NCBI GenBank assembly: GCA_027489275.1
Contig: JAIYAB010000089.1
Span: forward strand, 1-37,954
Origin: Hyphomicrobiales bacterium
GTDB lineage: Bacteria; Pseudomonadota; Alphaproteobacteria; Rhizobiales; Beijerinckiaceae
DNA length: 37,954 nucleotides
Reading direction: 5' to 3'
The position numbers and the translations under genes were made by a program. Positions 1 through 7,527 of this stretch are shown here, piece after piece. Under the pieces are notes generated by a model. The model saw nothing but the letters and a program-made list of their open reading frames with translations. It was not told the DNA's origin and did not search any database. The first letter of the stretch is position 1. Every line of letters starts with the position of its first letter.

Positions 1-1308
1 CGCCCGCGACCAGCCGAAGCGCTTCATGTAGATGCCGGCGACCCCGACGACGAGCAGCGCGACGATGTCGCCCCAGTCGCCCTTGGCCTGGTAGGCCGAC
101 ATGAAGATCATCACGATGATGAACGGCGCGATCAGCGTGAAGCGGATCGCGGTCAGCGACGCGATGGGGCGCGCCAGCGCCATGCTGAGGCCGGTCGCCA
201 GCACGTTGGCGAGCGCCAGCGACCAGATGATCAGGTAGATCAGATCCGTCTGGTTTGTGACGAGGTTGCGCCCCGGCGTGACGCCGATCACGACGAGCCC
301 GCCCATGAAGAGCGCCATCGTCCCCGAGCCGGGTATGCCGAAGAACAGCGTCGGTATCAGGTCAGCGCCGTCCTTGGCGTTGTTGGCCGATTCGGGGCCG
401 ATGACGCCCCGCACGTCGCCCTTGCCGAACTGCGAGCGGTCCTTCGAGGACTGCACCGTGTGGGCATAGGAGATCCAGCCGACCACGCCGCCGCCCAGCC
501 CCGGCAGGATGCCGGTGAGCGCGCCGAGGATCGAGCAGCGCACCACCAGGCCGAAATTGCGGATCACGTCGCGGATGCCCGCGATCCAGCCGTTGCCGAC
601 GAGATCCTTCTGCGCGATCGCGTAGTGCTGGCGCATCACCTCGATGATTTCCGGCAGGGCGAACGCGCCCAGCGCCACGATGACGAGCGGCACCCCGTCC
701 GACAGGTACAGCGTGTCGAAGGTGAAGCGATACTCGGCCGTTGCCTGGGACGAGCCGATGGTGCCGACCAGCAGGCCCAGCGCGCAGGAAGCGAGCCCCT
801 TCACGACGTTGCGGCCCGTAAGCATGCCCACCAGCGTGAGGGCGAGGATGACGAGCATCAGCTGCTCGCCGAAGCCCACCGCAAGCAGGATGGGCCGCGC
901 CGCCACGAAGGCGAAGGTCAGCACGAACGCGCCGATGAGGCCGCCGACGAGCGAGGCGGCGAAAGCGGCCGAGAGCGCACGCGCCCCCTCCCCGCGCTTG
1001 GTCATGGGGAAGCCGTCGAGCACGGTCGCCGCCGTGCCCGCCCCGCCCGGCACGCCGATCAGGACCGAGCTGAACGTGTCCGAGGTCGCCGTCACCGAGG
1101 TCAGGCCCACCATCATCGCGAGCGCCGGCCCCGGCTCCATCCCGAAGATGAAGGGCAGGATCATGGCCATGCCGGCAAGGCCGCCAATGCCGGGCAGGAT
1201 TCCGACGATCATGCCGATCCCGACCCCGATCAGGAGGAACAGGAGATGCGGGCCCGTCAGAAGCTGGACGAGCGCCGGGACGGCTTGGCTCAGGATCGAG
1301 AAATCCAT
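1..1308 (-). CDS. tctA: TctA-type large permease of a tripartite tricarboxylate transporter (3' end off window)
   Basis: This is the large membrane subunit of a TctABC-type transporter, which imports a carboxylate delivered by a periplasmic TctC protein using an ion gradient. The visible 436 codons start at ATG 1308 with MDFSILSQAVPALVQLL and are almost wholly hydrophobic. The family-typical glycine-rich stretch GIGMIVGILPGIGGLAG follows near residue 30, and GVPGGAGTAATVLDGFPM lies near residue 80. TctA proteins are about 500 residues, so roughly the last 65 lie beyond position 1, where the frame is still open. It sits 142 bp downstream of tctC on the same strand. That gap is too short for the small subunit TctB, which normally lies between or beside them. 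The family is secure; the substrate is unknown and is inferred from the neighbours to be a tricarboxylate. Confidence 0.93.
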   Translation of the reverse strand, partial: MDFSILSQAVPALVQLLTGPHLLFLLIGVGIGMIVGILPGIGGLAGMAMILPFIFGMEPGPALAMMVGLTSVTATSDTFSSVLIGVPGGAGTAATVLDGFPMTKRGEGARALSAAFAASLVGGLIGAFVLTFAFVAARPILLAVGFGEQLMLVILALTLVGMLTGRNVVKGLASCALGLLVGTIGSSQATAEYRFTFDTLYLSDGVPLVIVALGAFALPEIIEVMRQHYAIAQKDLVGNGWIAGIRDVIRNFGLVVRCSILGALTGILPGLGGGVVGWISYAHTVQSSKDRSQFGKGDVRGVIGPESANNAKDGADLIPTLFFGIPGSGTMALFMGGLVVIGVTPGRNLVTNQTDLIYLIIWSLALANVLATGLSMALARPIASLTAIRFTLIAPFIIVMIFMSAYQAKGDWGDIVALLVVGVAGIYMKRFGWSRA

Positions 1309-1405
1309 GGACGGTACCGGTAGATGCGGCCGCGCGGACGGTCGTATGCCTCGGGAGAAGGAAGGCAGGCGGCGACGGACCCGGCCGCGGGCCCGCCTGT
1401 GAGCG

Positions 1406-1437
1406 GGAACGGGCGTCCCCGCGGAAGCGCCCGTTCC
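1406..1437 (-). promoter_or_regulatory. Stem-loop between tctC and tctA
   Basis: The arms GGAACGGGCG (1406-1415) and CGCCCGTTCC (1428-1437) are perfect 10-bp inverted repeats around a 12-nt loop. No T-run follows on the minus strand, so a full intrinsic terminator is unlikely. Its position just after the binding-protein gene and before the permease gene fits an RNA hairpin that protects or partly terminates the message, so that more TctC than TctA is made. The structure is seen; the role is inferred. Confidence 0.5.
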
Positions 1438-1450
1438 GGGCTGGATGCGA

Positions 1451-2554
1451 TCAGTTCAGGTTGACCGACACGTTATGGCGCTCCTTGAGCCATTCGCGCA
1501 GCCAGGCGGTCTGCTCGGGCGTCATGCTGAGGCCGCCCTTGAAGATCTTCTCGGAGGCCGCGCCGACGCTCTGCGGATATTCGCCGAGCACGAGCTTGGC
1601 CTGCGGCGAGTTCAGGACATCCGACTTCAGTGCCGCCTCGGTCGCCTTCGTGTAGACGTCCACGATCTCCTTCGGCGTTCCCACCGGCAGCACGAGCATC
1701 TTCGAGCCCATGACGCGGACGTTGAACAGGGACTTCCACACGTCGTAGCCGATGCCGGTCAGGGGCTTGCCGTGCACCTTCTCGTAGACTTCGAGGAAGG
1801 TCGGCACGTCGGGCAGCATCGGGGCGCGCACGATCTTGCCCTCGGCATTCTCGAATCCGAAGGTGAACAGCACCGTCGCCTGGCCGGAGTCGACGAGGGG
1901 CTTCACTTCCTCCGCCCAGGAGGCGGCGTTGTCGTATTTCAGGTTGAACTCGCCGCGCTCGAAGCCAGCCCGCGACTCCGCGTTCGACAGGCCGTAGACG
2001 CCCTTCTGGCGGATGCCCAGCAGGTCGAATGCGACGAGCGCCGGCAGGTCCGACGACGTCGGGCCCGAGCCGCCGTAGACCGGCGGCTTGGCGATGAGCT
2101 TCTTCACGTTCTCGACGGGATCCTTGCCGAGCCCCAGATCGGTGCGCGCATAGGCGATGAGCCCGAAGGGCGAGGTCAGGAACGGCTTGAAATCCGGCAG
2201 CGGATACGCCACCGCCTTGTCCTTCAGGATGTACTGGAAGAACGTCCCGGTCGCGATGGCGCCGACCATCAGGCCGTCGGGCTTGGCGTCCTTGTGGAAC
2301 TGGTTGATGCCGCGCACCGAGCCGCCGCCGTCGATGTTGCGGATCACGATCGTCGGATTGCCGGGCAGGCTCTTCTCCAGCGCCATGGCGAAGAGACGCC
2401 CGTGGATCGTGGAGCCCGAACCCTCCTGGTAGGGAATGATCATGGTGATGCGCTTGCCCGCGAAGTCGACGGTCTGGGCCTGCGCGGCTCCCGCCGACAG
2501 GGCCAGCGCGGCGCCCAACGCCGTGGCGGTGCGTTTGAGAAGGCTAGCAATCAT
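1451..2554 (-). CDS. tctC: TctC/Bug-family periplasmic solute-binding protein
   Basis: This is a periplasmic receptor of the Bug/TctC family, which captures a carboxylate and hands it to TctA. The 367-residue product begins with a clear Sec signal peptide: basic MIASLLKRT, a hydrophobic AALALSAGA core and an AQA cleavage site near residue 26. The mature part opens with FAGKRITMIIPYQEGSGST, matching the family's usual IxxIVPYxxGGxxD opening, although the consensus Asp is replaced by a Ser/Thr-rich GSGST. That change could alter ligand recognition. The protein is about 40 residues longer than the usual 325. GAGGA lies 8 nt before the ATG at 2554, supporting the start. It lies 89 bp after the flavoprotein gene and before tctA, probably in one operon. 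Confidence 0.9.
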   Translation of the reverse strand: MIASLLKRTATALGAALALSAGAAQAQTVDFAGKRITMIIPYQEGSGSTIHGRLFAMALEKSLPGNPTIVIRNIDGGGSVRGINQFHKDAKPDGLMVGAIATGTFFQYILKDKAVAYPLPDFKPFLTSPFGLIAYARTDLGLGKDPVENVKKLIAKPPVYGGSGPTSSDLPALVAFDLLGIRQKGVYGLSNAESRAGFERGEFNLKYDNAASWAEEVKPLVDSGQATVLFTFGFENAEGKIVRAPMLPDVPTFLEVYEKVHGKPLTGIGYDVWKSLFNVRVMGSKMLVLPVGTPKEIVDVYTKATEAALKSDVLNSPQAKLVLGEYPQSVGAASEKIFKGGLSMTPEQTAWLREWLKERHNVSVNLN

Positions 2555-2612
2555 GTCTCGTCCTCTTGGTTGTTCCAGACCCTGATCCCGACGCGCGGGG
2601 CATGAAATCGTG

Positions 2613-2630
2613 GCCCGGTTGTCTCCGGGC
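2613..2630 (-). promoter_or_regulatory. Short stem-loop between flavoprotein gene and tctC
   Basis: GCCCGG (2613-2618) and CCGGGC (2625-2630) form a perfect 6-bp stem with a 6-nt loop in the 89-bp gap between the flavoprotein stop codon and tctC. No T-run follows. It may be an mRNA-processing or attenuation hairpin, but a 6-bp GC stem is weak evidence in GC-rich DNA. Confidence 0.25.
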
Positions 2631-2643
2631 GCACGTCGAACCG

Positions 2644-4173
2644 TCAGGCCGCCCGTTCGGTCGAACCCGTCGCAAAGCGCGCGGCATGGGCGCCGGCGAA
2701 GCGCCCGAAGGTCGCCCCCGACATCAACCCCGTGCCGCTTGCGTAGTTCTGGTAGAACAGGCCGCCGACCATCTCCCCGGCCGCATAGAGGCCGGGCACA
2801 GTGCCGCCGTAGCGGTCCACCACCTCGGCGTGCTCGGTGACCTTGAGGCCGCCGAAGGTGAAGGTGACGCCGGTGGTCACGTGATAGGCGTGGAAAGGCC
2901 CCGTATCGAGCGGCTGCGCCCAGTTCGACTTGTCGATGTCGAGCCCCGTCGTCCTCTTGCCGTCGCGCACGTTCGGGTTGAACGGGACGTCAGCCGGACA
3001 GGCGGCGTTGAATGCGCGCACGGTCCGCAGGAACCCTTCCGGATCGACGCCGGTCAGCTTCTGCGCCAGGTCCTCCAGCGTGTCCGCCACCGCCTTCGTC
3101 GTCCGGCGAATGCGGTACTCGCTGCGCAGGAGATGGGTGACCTTGTCGTCGAAGACCTGCCAGGCGAACATGCCCGGCTGCTTCATGATCTCGCCGCCGT
3201 ACTTGGCATAGGTGTGGCTGTGGAAGTTGGCGCCCTCGTCCACGAAGCGGTCGCCTCTGGCGTTGACGACGATGCCGTAAGGGTAGTTGTGCTTCTGGAA
3301 CTGGTCGCCGATGGTGAGGTCGCCATAGGCGGGCGCGTTGACGTCCCACGCGACCGAATGGCAGCCGGACCAGTTGCCGTGCGGCTGGGCGCCGAGCCTG
3401 AGCGCCATCATCAGGCCGTCGCCCATGTTGAAGCGCGTGCCGCGGACCTTGGCCGCGTCCCAGCCGGGGCCGAGATAGCGCGCGCGCATCTCCGGATTCG
3501 ACTCGAAGCCGCCGCAGGCCATGACCACCGCGCCGGCATGGAGCCGCACGTGCTTTCCGGCCGCGCGGGCGACGACGCCGACGACGCGGCCGTCCTCGTG
3601 GACGAGATCCAGCACCGGCGTGTCGTAGACCACCGGAACGCCGCGCTTCTCCGCCGTGGCGTAAAGCGCGCCCAGCAGTTCCGGCCCGCCGCCCCAGATA
3701 TGGAGGGCGAGACCACCGAAGAACTTGAACTTGCCGTCGATCTTGTAGGCCTGCCGGCCCAGGCCCGGCTCGAGCTTGACGCCCTGGCGCGAGATCCACC
3801 GCGCCGTCTCGAGGCTCGAACGCACCAGCAGCTCGCACAGTTCGGGATCGGTGCGGTACTCGGTCAGCTCGAACATGTCGTCGAGGAACTGCTCCTCGGA
3901 ATAGGACCCGAAATCGATGTTGGCGAGGTCCGCCTCCGCCACCGAGGGCGACACGGAAATGAGATCGTCCACCCCGCGATAGGCGAACCTGAAGGCGCCG
4001 CCCGTGAAATGGGAATTGCCGCCGCGCTCCTCGTAGGGAGCGGCTTCCAGCACCAGTACGCGCGCGCCGTTCTCCTGCGCCGAGAGCGCCGCGCACAGGG
4101 CGGCGTTGCCACCCCCCACGACGATCACGTCGTATGAACCCTGGAGTGGATTGCTGCCTGTCTGCGCCGTCAT
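2644..4173 (-). CDS. FAD-dependent dehydrogenase, TcuA (tricarballylate dehydrogenase)/fumarate reductase family
   Basis: This 509-residue soluble flavoprotein belongs to the fumarate reductase/succinate dehydrogenase flavoprotein superfamily. Near residues 16-25 is the dinucleotide-binding fold VIVVGGGNAA, followed by the adenosine-ribose acid in VLVLEAAP (Glu43) and then RGGNSHFTGG near 50-59, the pattern typical of tricarballylate dehydrogenase TcuA. Further on are VVNARGDRFVDEG and, near the C terminus, TGVTFTFGGLKV and ASGTGLMSGATFGR, the substrate- and FAD-binding signatures. No signal peptide is present, so it is cytoplasmic. The ATG at 4173 is chosen because it overlaps the upstream stop by 4 nt (ATGA), implying translational coupling with the MmgE/PrpD gene. 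A role in desaturating a tricarboxylate, with electrons passed to an unseen partner, is inferred from family and neighbours. Confidence 0.85.
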   Translation of the reverse strand: MTAQTGSNPLQGSYDVIVVGGGNAALCAALSAQENGARVLVLEAAPYEERGGNSHFTGGAFRFAYRGVDDLISVSPSVAEADLANIDFGSYSEEQFLDDMFELTEYRTDPELCELLVRSSLETARWISRQGVKLEPGLGRQAYKIDGKFKFFGGLALHIWGGGPELLGALYATAEKRGVPVVYDTPVLDLVHEDGRVVGVVARAAGKHVRLHAGAVVMACGGFESNPEMRARYLGPGWDAAKVRGTRFNMGDGLMMALRLGAQPHGNWSGCHSVAWDVNAPAYGDLTIGDQFQKHNYPYGIVVNARGDRFVDEGANFHSHTYAKYGGEIMKQPGMFAWQVFDDKVTHLLRSEYRIRRTTKAVADTLEDLAQKLTGVDPEGFLRTVRAFNAACPADVPFNPNVRDGKRTTGLDIDKSNWAQPLDTGPFHAYHVTTGVTFTFGGLKVTEHAEVVDRYGGTVPGLYAAGEMVGGLFYQNYASGTGLMSGATFGRFAGAHAARFATGSTERAA

Positions 4174-5585
4174 TCCGCTGCCGTCCTGTTGGGGGTGCCC
4201 GCGGCGCGCCCGGACGAGCCGGTCAGCCCTTCCCGCATCGTCGCGCCGATGGCCCGGATGTCGGGCACCGTTTCTATGCGGAGAAGGGCCTCCGCGATGG
4301 CATGCGCGGCGCCGTCGGAGACGACGGTCCGCGCACAATCGAAGAACTTGGTCTCCAGCGCGCCGGGCGGCAGCGGATGGGCGGCATCGCGGCCCAGCGG
4401 CATGTCCACATGCGCGTCGAACACCCGCCCGTCACGGGTCGTGACCCGGACGTCGGCGAAGAAATGCTGCGTCGTTTCCATCACCGCGTCGGGATGCGGC
4501 GCGGCCTCGATGCGGGCCATGAAGGCGCGTACGGCAGGGTCGCGCACGGCCTCGTCGCTGAAGTGGTCGGTGCGCACGGAGCCGTCGAGCGCGGCGCGCG
4601 CAAGCACGTACTGAACGCTGAACTTGCCATCGAGGCCCGAGCGCGGATCGGGCCGGTCGGTGTGGCGCAGCCGGCGGGGATGCGTCCACGAGCGGATATG
4701 GGCGATGTCGGTGGCTGTGACCGCCTCGCGCGCCATGATGTCCATGAGCGCGTCGAGCGCGGGATGCGTGCTGGCGCAGCAGGGATGGCGCTTGAAGGCG
4801 ACGCCAGGCTCGACGAGGTCGTAGGGGGCGGCGAACGTCTCGAACAGCGCCTCCGGCCTGAAATTCCCTGCCCCGTTGAAGACCATGAAGAAGCCCTGCG
4901 GATGCTCGAGCGCACCCGCGTTCGCGGTGAGCCCCGCCTGCGTCAGTAGCGCCGCGTGCAGCCCGCTGCGGGCGCACTGGCCCACGTGGAACGGCTTCGC
5001 CATCGTCCCGAAATTCGCCTTGATGCCGGCCGCCATCGATGCGGCGAGAGCCAGCACGTTGGCGACGCCGGCCGCGTCGAGCCCGATCAGCCGGGCGCAG
5101 GCGGCCGCGGCGCCGAAGGTGCCGAGCGTGGCGGTCGGATGCCAGCCCTTCTCGTAGTGGGTGAAGTTGACCGCCCGGCCGATCTTGGTCTCGACCTCGA
5201 AGCCCGTGACGTAGGCGGCCAGCACCTCGCGTCCCCCGGCTCCACGCGCCTCCCCCAGCGCCCAGAGCGCGGGCAAAATCGGCGCCGACGGATGCCCCCC
5301 CATCGTGTTGCTGCAGTCATCGAAATCGAGCGCGTGCGACGCCGTCCCGTTGACGAGCGCGGCGTCGAGAATCCCCGTCATGGCGCCCTGCCCGAACAGG
5401 CTGGCCGGCCCGAAAGCCGCAATGTCGCTGGCGGCGGCGACGGCGTTTACGCTGTCCTCGTGCGAGCCGGCGAGCGCCACGCCCACCGTGTCGAGCAGCG
5501 CCAGCCGCGCCGCGCGCAGGGCGTCCTGCGGAACGGCGGCGAGATCGATGGCGAGGGCCTTCTCGGCCAGCTGCAACAGGAGCAT
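4170..5585 (-). CDS. MmgE/PrpD family protein (2-methylcitrate dehydratase-like), copy 1
   Basis: This 471-residue protein of the MmgE/PrpD superfamily is related to 2-methylcitrate dehydratase, cis-aconitate decarboxylase and iminodisuccinate epimerase. It shows the family landmarks in order: LLDTVGVALAGS (31-41), ALVNGTASHALDFDD (76-90), GGHPSAPILPALWALGE (96-112), EKGWHPTATLGTFGAAAA (145-162) and FKRHPCCASTHPALDA in the C-terminal half, which carries the conserved Cys and His pair. It is the first gene of the leftward operon and its TGA overlaps the ATG of the flavoprotein gene. I infer that it hydrates or dehydrates a citrate-like compound; superfamily members vary too much for a firm reaction. 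A second, only distantly similar copy lies at 7528-8925 on the other side of the divergent promoter. Confidence 0.88.
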   Translation of the reverse strand: MLLLQLAEKALAIDLAAVPQDALRAARLALLDTVGVALAGSHEDSVNAVAAASDIAAFGPASLFGQGAMTGILDAALVNGTASHALDFDDCSNTMGGHPSAPILPALWALGEARGAGGREVLAAYVTGFEVETKIGRAVNFTHYEKGWHPTATLGTFGAAAACARLIGLDAAGVANVLALAASMAAGIKANFGTMAKPFHVGQCARSGLHAALLTQAGLTANAGALEHPQGFFMVFNGAGNFRPEALFETFAAPYDLVEPGVAFKRHPCCASTHPALDALMDIMAREAVTATDIAHIRSWTHPRRLRHTDRPDPRSGLDGKFSVQYVLARAALDGSVRTDHFSDEAVRDPAVRAFMARIEAAPHPDAVMETTQHFFADVRVTTRDGRVFDAHVDMPLGRDAAHPLPPGALETKFFDCARTVVSDGAAHAIAEALLRIETVPDIRAIGATMREGLTGSSGRAAGTPNRTAAE

Positions 5586-5822
5586 GACGCCTAACCGCCT
5601 CCTCGGCTCGCCCGTCCGGCAGCCCGCCGCCGGGTCGCCACGCCCCCGCGCGGCTCGGACCGGCAGGGCGGGAGCGGTAAAGTGTAGACACCGGAATTCG
5701 GTATTGTCTACACGAAATTGCCGATCTATGATCCATTCACGATCTCTCGAACGACTATCGATGTAACGGTCTCTGCATGACGCTCTTTTTGCACCGTTTT
5801 TCGAATATCGGGTGTCAACACC
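5586..5822. promoter_or_regulatory. Divergent promoter region with four TGT-NN-ACA operator-like boxes
   Basis: This 237-bp gap separates the leftward MmgE/PrpD operon from the rightward gntR operon and is visibly richer in A+T after 5700 than its surroundings. Boxes of the form TGT-NN-ACA occur at 5683-5690 (TGTAGACA), 5705-5712 (TGTCTACA), 5813-5820 (TGTCAACA) and 5834-5841 (TGTCAACA, just inside the regulator's reading frame). The first two extend to a perfect 9-bp inverted repeat, GTGTAGACA/TGTCTACAC. FCD-type GntR regulators commonly bind such short palindromes. The last two flank the start codon of gntR, so autoregulation is likely. The boxes are seen; the binding protein is inferred. 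Confidence 0.6.
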
Positions 5823-6581
5823 ATGTCTAAAAGTGTCAACAATGCTGCTTTGGAAAGTCTTTCTTCCAAGAACGGCATGCTTCTGGCAGACAAGGTGTTG
5901 TCATTCTTGCGATCGGAAATTTATGAGGGCCGGATTTCGCCGGGCGATCGCATCAACGAACTCGAGATTTCGCAGAAACTCGGCATCAGCCGCGGTCCCG
6001 TCCGCGAGGCGATCCGCCTCCTCTCCTCGTCGGGACTCGTCACCTACGAGGCGAATGTCGGGGCACGCGTCGTCTCCCCCGACGAAGACGGCGTCGCCCA
6101 GCTCTATGACGTGCGCGAGGCGCTGGAATCCACGGCGGCGAGGCTGGCCGCGATCCACATGACGCAGGCCGAGCGCGACACCCTGATCCGGACTCTGGAC
6201 GCCCACGACGCCCAGATGACGGAGGCCAGCTCCACGAGCTACCCGCGCGGCAACGCCGACTGGGATTTCCACCTGCTTATCCTGAAGGGCTCGCGCAACG
6301 ACGTCATCTGGCGCATCTGCGGCGACGAGCTGCGCGACATGTTCTCGCTGCTGCGCAGCCGGCACGGATCGAGCCCGGGACGCGGCCGGCGCGCGCTCCA
6401 GGAGCATCGCTGGATCGCCGAGGCCGTGGCCGCGGGCGACGCCGACCTCGCCGCGGCGCTGATGGCCCAGCACATCCGAGCGTCCCGCAACAATCTCCTG
6501 GCCGCGATGCGGGCGGGCGGCGACCGCGACCGGCGGCCGTCTCTCCGCGCTTCCGCCCCGCGGTCGATCTCCTCGAGGTAG
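5823..6581 (+). CDS. GntR-family transcriptional regulator, FCD subfamily
   Basis: This 252-residue regulator has an N-terminal winged helix: VLSFLRSEIYEGRISPGDRI, then ELEISQKLGISRGPVREAIR with the SRGPVREA recognition-helix signature. A helical FCD ligand-binding domain follows. Putative metal ligands of FCD proteins are visible as Asp147/His149 in WDFH, His in EHRWI and His in MAQHI. No Shine-Dalgarno sequence precedes the ATG at 5823, which lies between two TGTCAACA boxes. A start at Met19 (5877) is also possible and would leave the whole DNA-binding domain intact. It is the first gene of the rightward operon, ending 3 nt before the lyase gene, and probably represses both divergent units until an organic acid binds. 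Confidence 0.9.
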   Translation: MSKSVNNAALESLSSKNGMLLADKVLSFLRSEIYEGRISPGDRINELEISQKLGISRGPVREAIRLLSSSGLVTYEANVGARVVSPDEDGVAQLYDVREALESTAARLAAIHMTQAERDTLIRTLDAHDAQMTEASSTSYPRGNADWDFHLLILKGSRNDVIWRICGDELRDMFSLLRSRHGSSPGRGRRALQEHRWIAEAVAAGDADLAAALMAQHIRASRNNLLAAMRAGGDRDRRPSLRASAPRSISSR

Positions 6582-6584
6582 GAC

Positions 6585-7478
6585 ATGACAGCGAAATGGC
6601 TGAACGGCGCGACGCCCGCCGCGCATGACGTGATGCCCCTGTGCCGGCCTGGCAAGGCAACGGCGGTGGCCGGCGCATGGGACGGCATCTCTGCGGCGCT
6701 GGCGGCCCGCGCGGGCTTCGAGGCGCTCTACCTGTCGGGCGCCGCGCTGTCGGCGTCGATGGCGATGCCCGACCTCGGCCTGATCACACTGGACGACGTC
6801 TGGCGGGCGGCGCGGACGGTGGTGCGAGCCTCCAACCTGCCGCTGATCGTCGATTGCGACACGGGTTTCGGCGAGGCGCTCAACCTGATGCGCACGGTCC
6901 GGGAGCTCGAATCGGTCGGCGTCGCCTGCATCCAGATCGAGGACCAGCAGCTTCCCAAGAAGTGCGGGCACCTCAACGACAAGCGGCTGATCCCCGCCGA
7001 CGACATGTGCCGCAAGGTCGAGGCGGCCAAGCGCGCCGCAGGCTCAATGGCCATCTGCGCGCGCACGGACGCCGCGTCCGTCTCGCTGGACGAGGCGCTG
7101 GACCGGGCGAAGCGGTATGCCCGCGCCGGCGCCGACGTCATCTTCGTCGAGGCGTTGACGAACCACGACGACATTCGCCGCGTCCGCACCGAGATCGACG
7201 TCCCGCTGATCGCCAACATGACCGAGTTCGGCCGCACGCCGCAGATCGGTCTCGATGAATGGGCCGGCCTCGGCTACGAGCTCGTGATCTACCCGGTCTC
7301 GGCGCTGCGCGTCGCCGCCCGGGCGATCGAGGGCTTCTACGCCGGCCTCGCCCGCGACCGCACCGCCGAGCACCAGCTGCCGACGATGATGACGCGGTCC
7401 GAACTCTACGAGCGCATCGGCTATTTCGACTACGAGGCGCTGGACGCCCAGATCGCCCGCACCGTCCTGCCGGCCTGA
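6585..7478 (+). CDS. Isocitrate lyase/PEP mutase family protein, methylisocitrate lyase-like (PrpB-type)
   Basis: This 297-residue TIM-barrel enzyme belongs to the isocitrate lyase/PEP mutase superfamily. Visible active-site elements are SGAALSASMAMPDLGL (51-66), the Mg-binding LIVDCDTGFG with Asp90 and Asp92, QIEDQ with Glu119, and the lyase signature KKCGH (125-129) with Cys127 as the likely general acid. The KKCGH motif separates C-C lyases such as PrpB from PEP mutases, so it should split a 2-hydroxy-tricarboxylate or dimethylmalate-like acid into a dicarboxylate and a 2-oxo acid. It starts 3 nt after the gntR stop, with its GAGG ribosome-binding site overlapping that stop, so translation is probably coupled. 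The exact substrate is unknown; proximity to two PrpD proteins supports a citrate-like acid. Confidence 0.88.
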   Translation: MTAKWLNGATPAAHDVMPLCRPGKATAVAGAWDGISAALAARAGFEALYLSGAALSASMAMPDLGLITLDDVWRAARTVVRASNLPLIVDCDTGFGEALNLMRTVRELESVGVACIQIEDQQLPKKCGHLNDKRLIPADDMCRKVEAAKRAAGSMAICARTDAASVSLDEALDRAKRYARAGADVIFVEALTNHDDIRRVRTEIDVPLIANMTEFGRTPQIGLDEWAGLGYELVIYPVSALRVAARAIEGFYAGLARDRTAEHQLPTMMTRSELYERIGYFDYEALDAQIARTVLPA

Positions 7479-7527
7479 GCCGCCCGCTTCGCCTGCCGCA
7501 TCGACACGATCACGGAGAGACAGCCCG

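Noticed and set aside
460-1323. Long plus-strand open frame opposite tctA
   Set aside because: It is antisense to a clear TctA protein and its translation is rich in His, Arg, Asp and Gln with no family resemblance, as expected from the reverse strand of high-GC genes.
2566-4137. 523-codon plus-strand open frame opposite the flavoprotein gene
   Set aside because: The opposite strand encodes an unmistakable FAD dehydrogenase with intact motifs; this frame is a by-product of GC bias.
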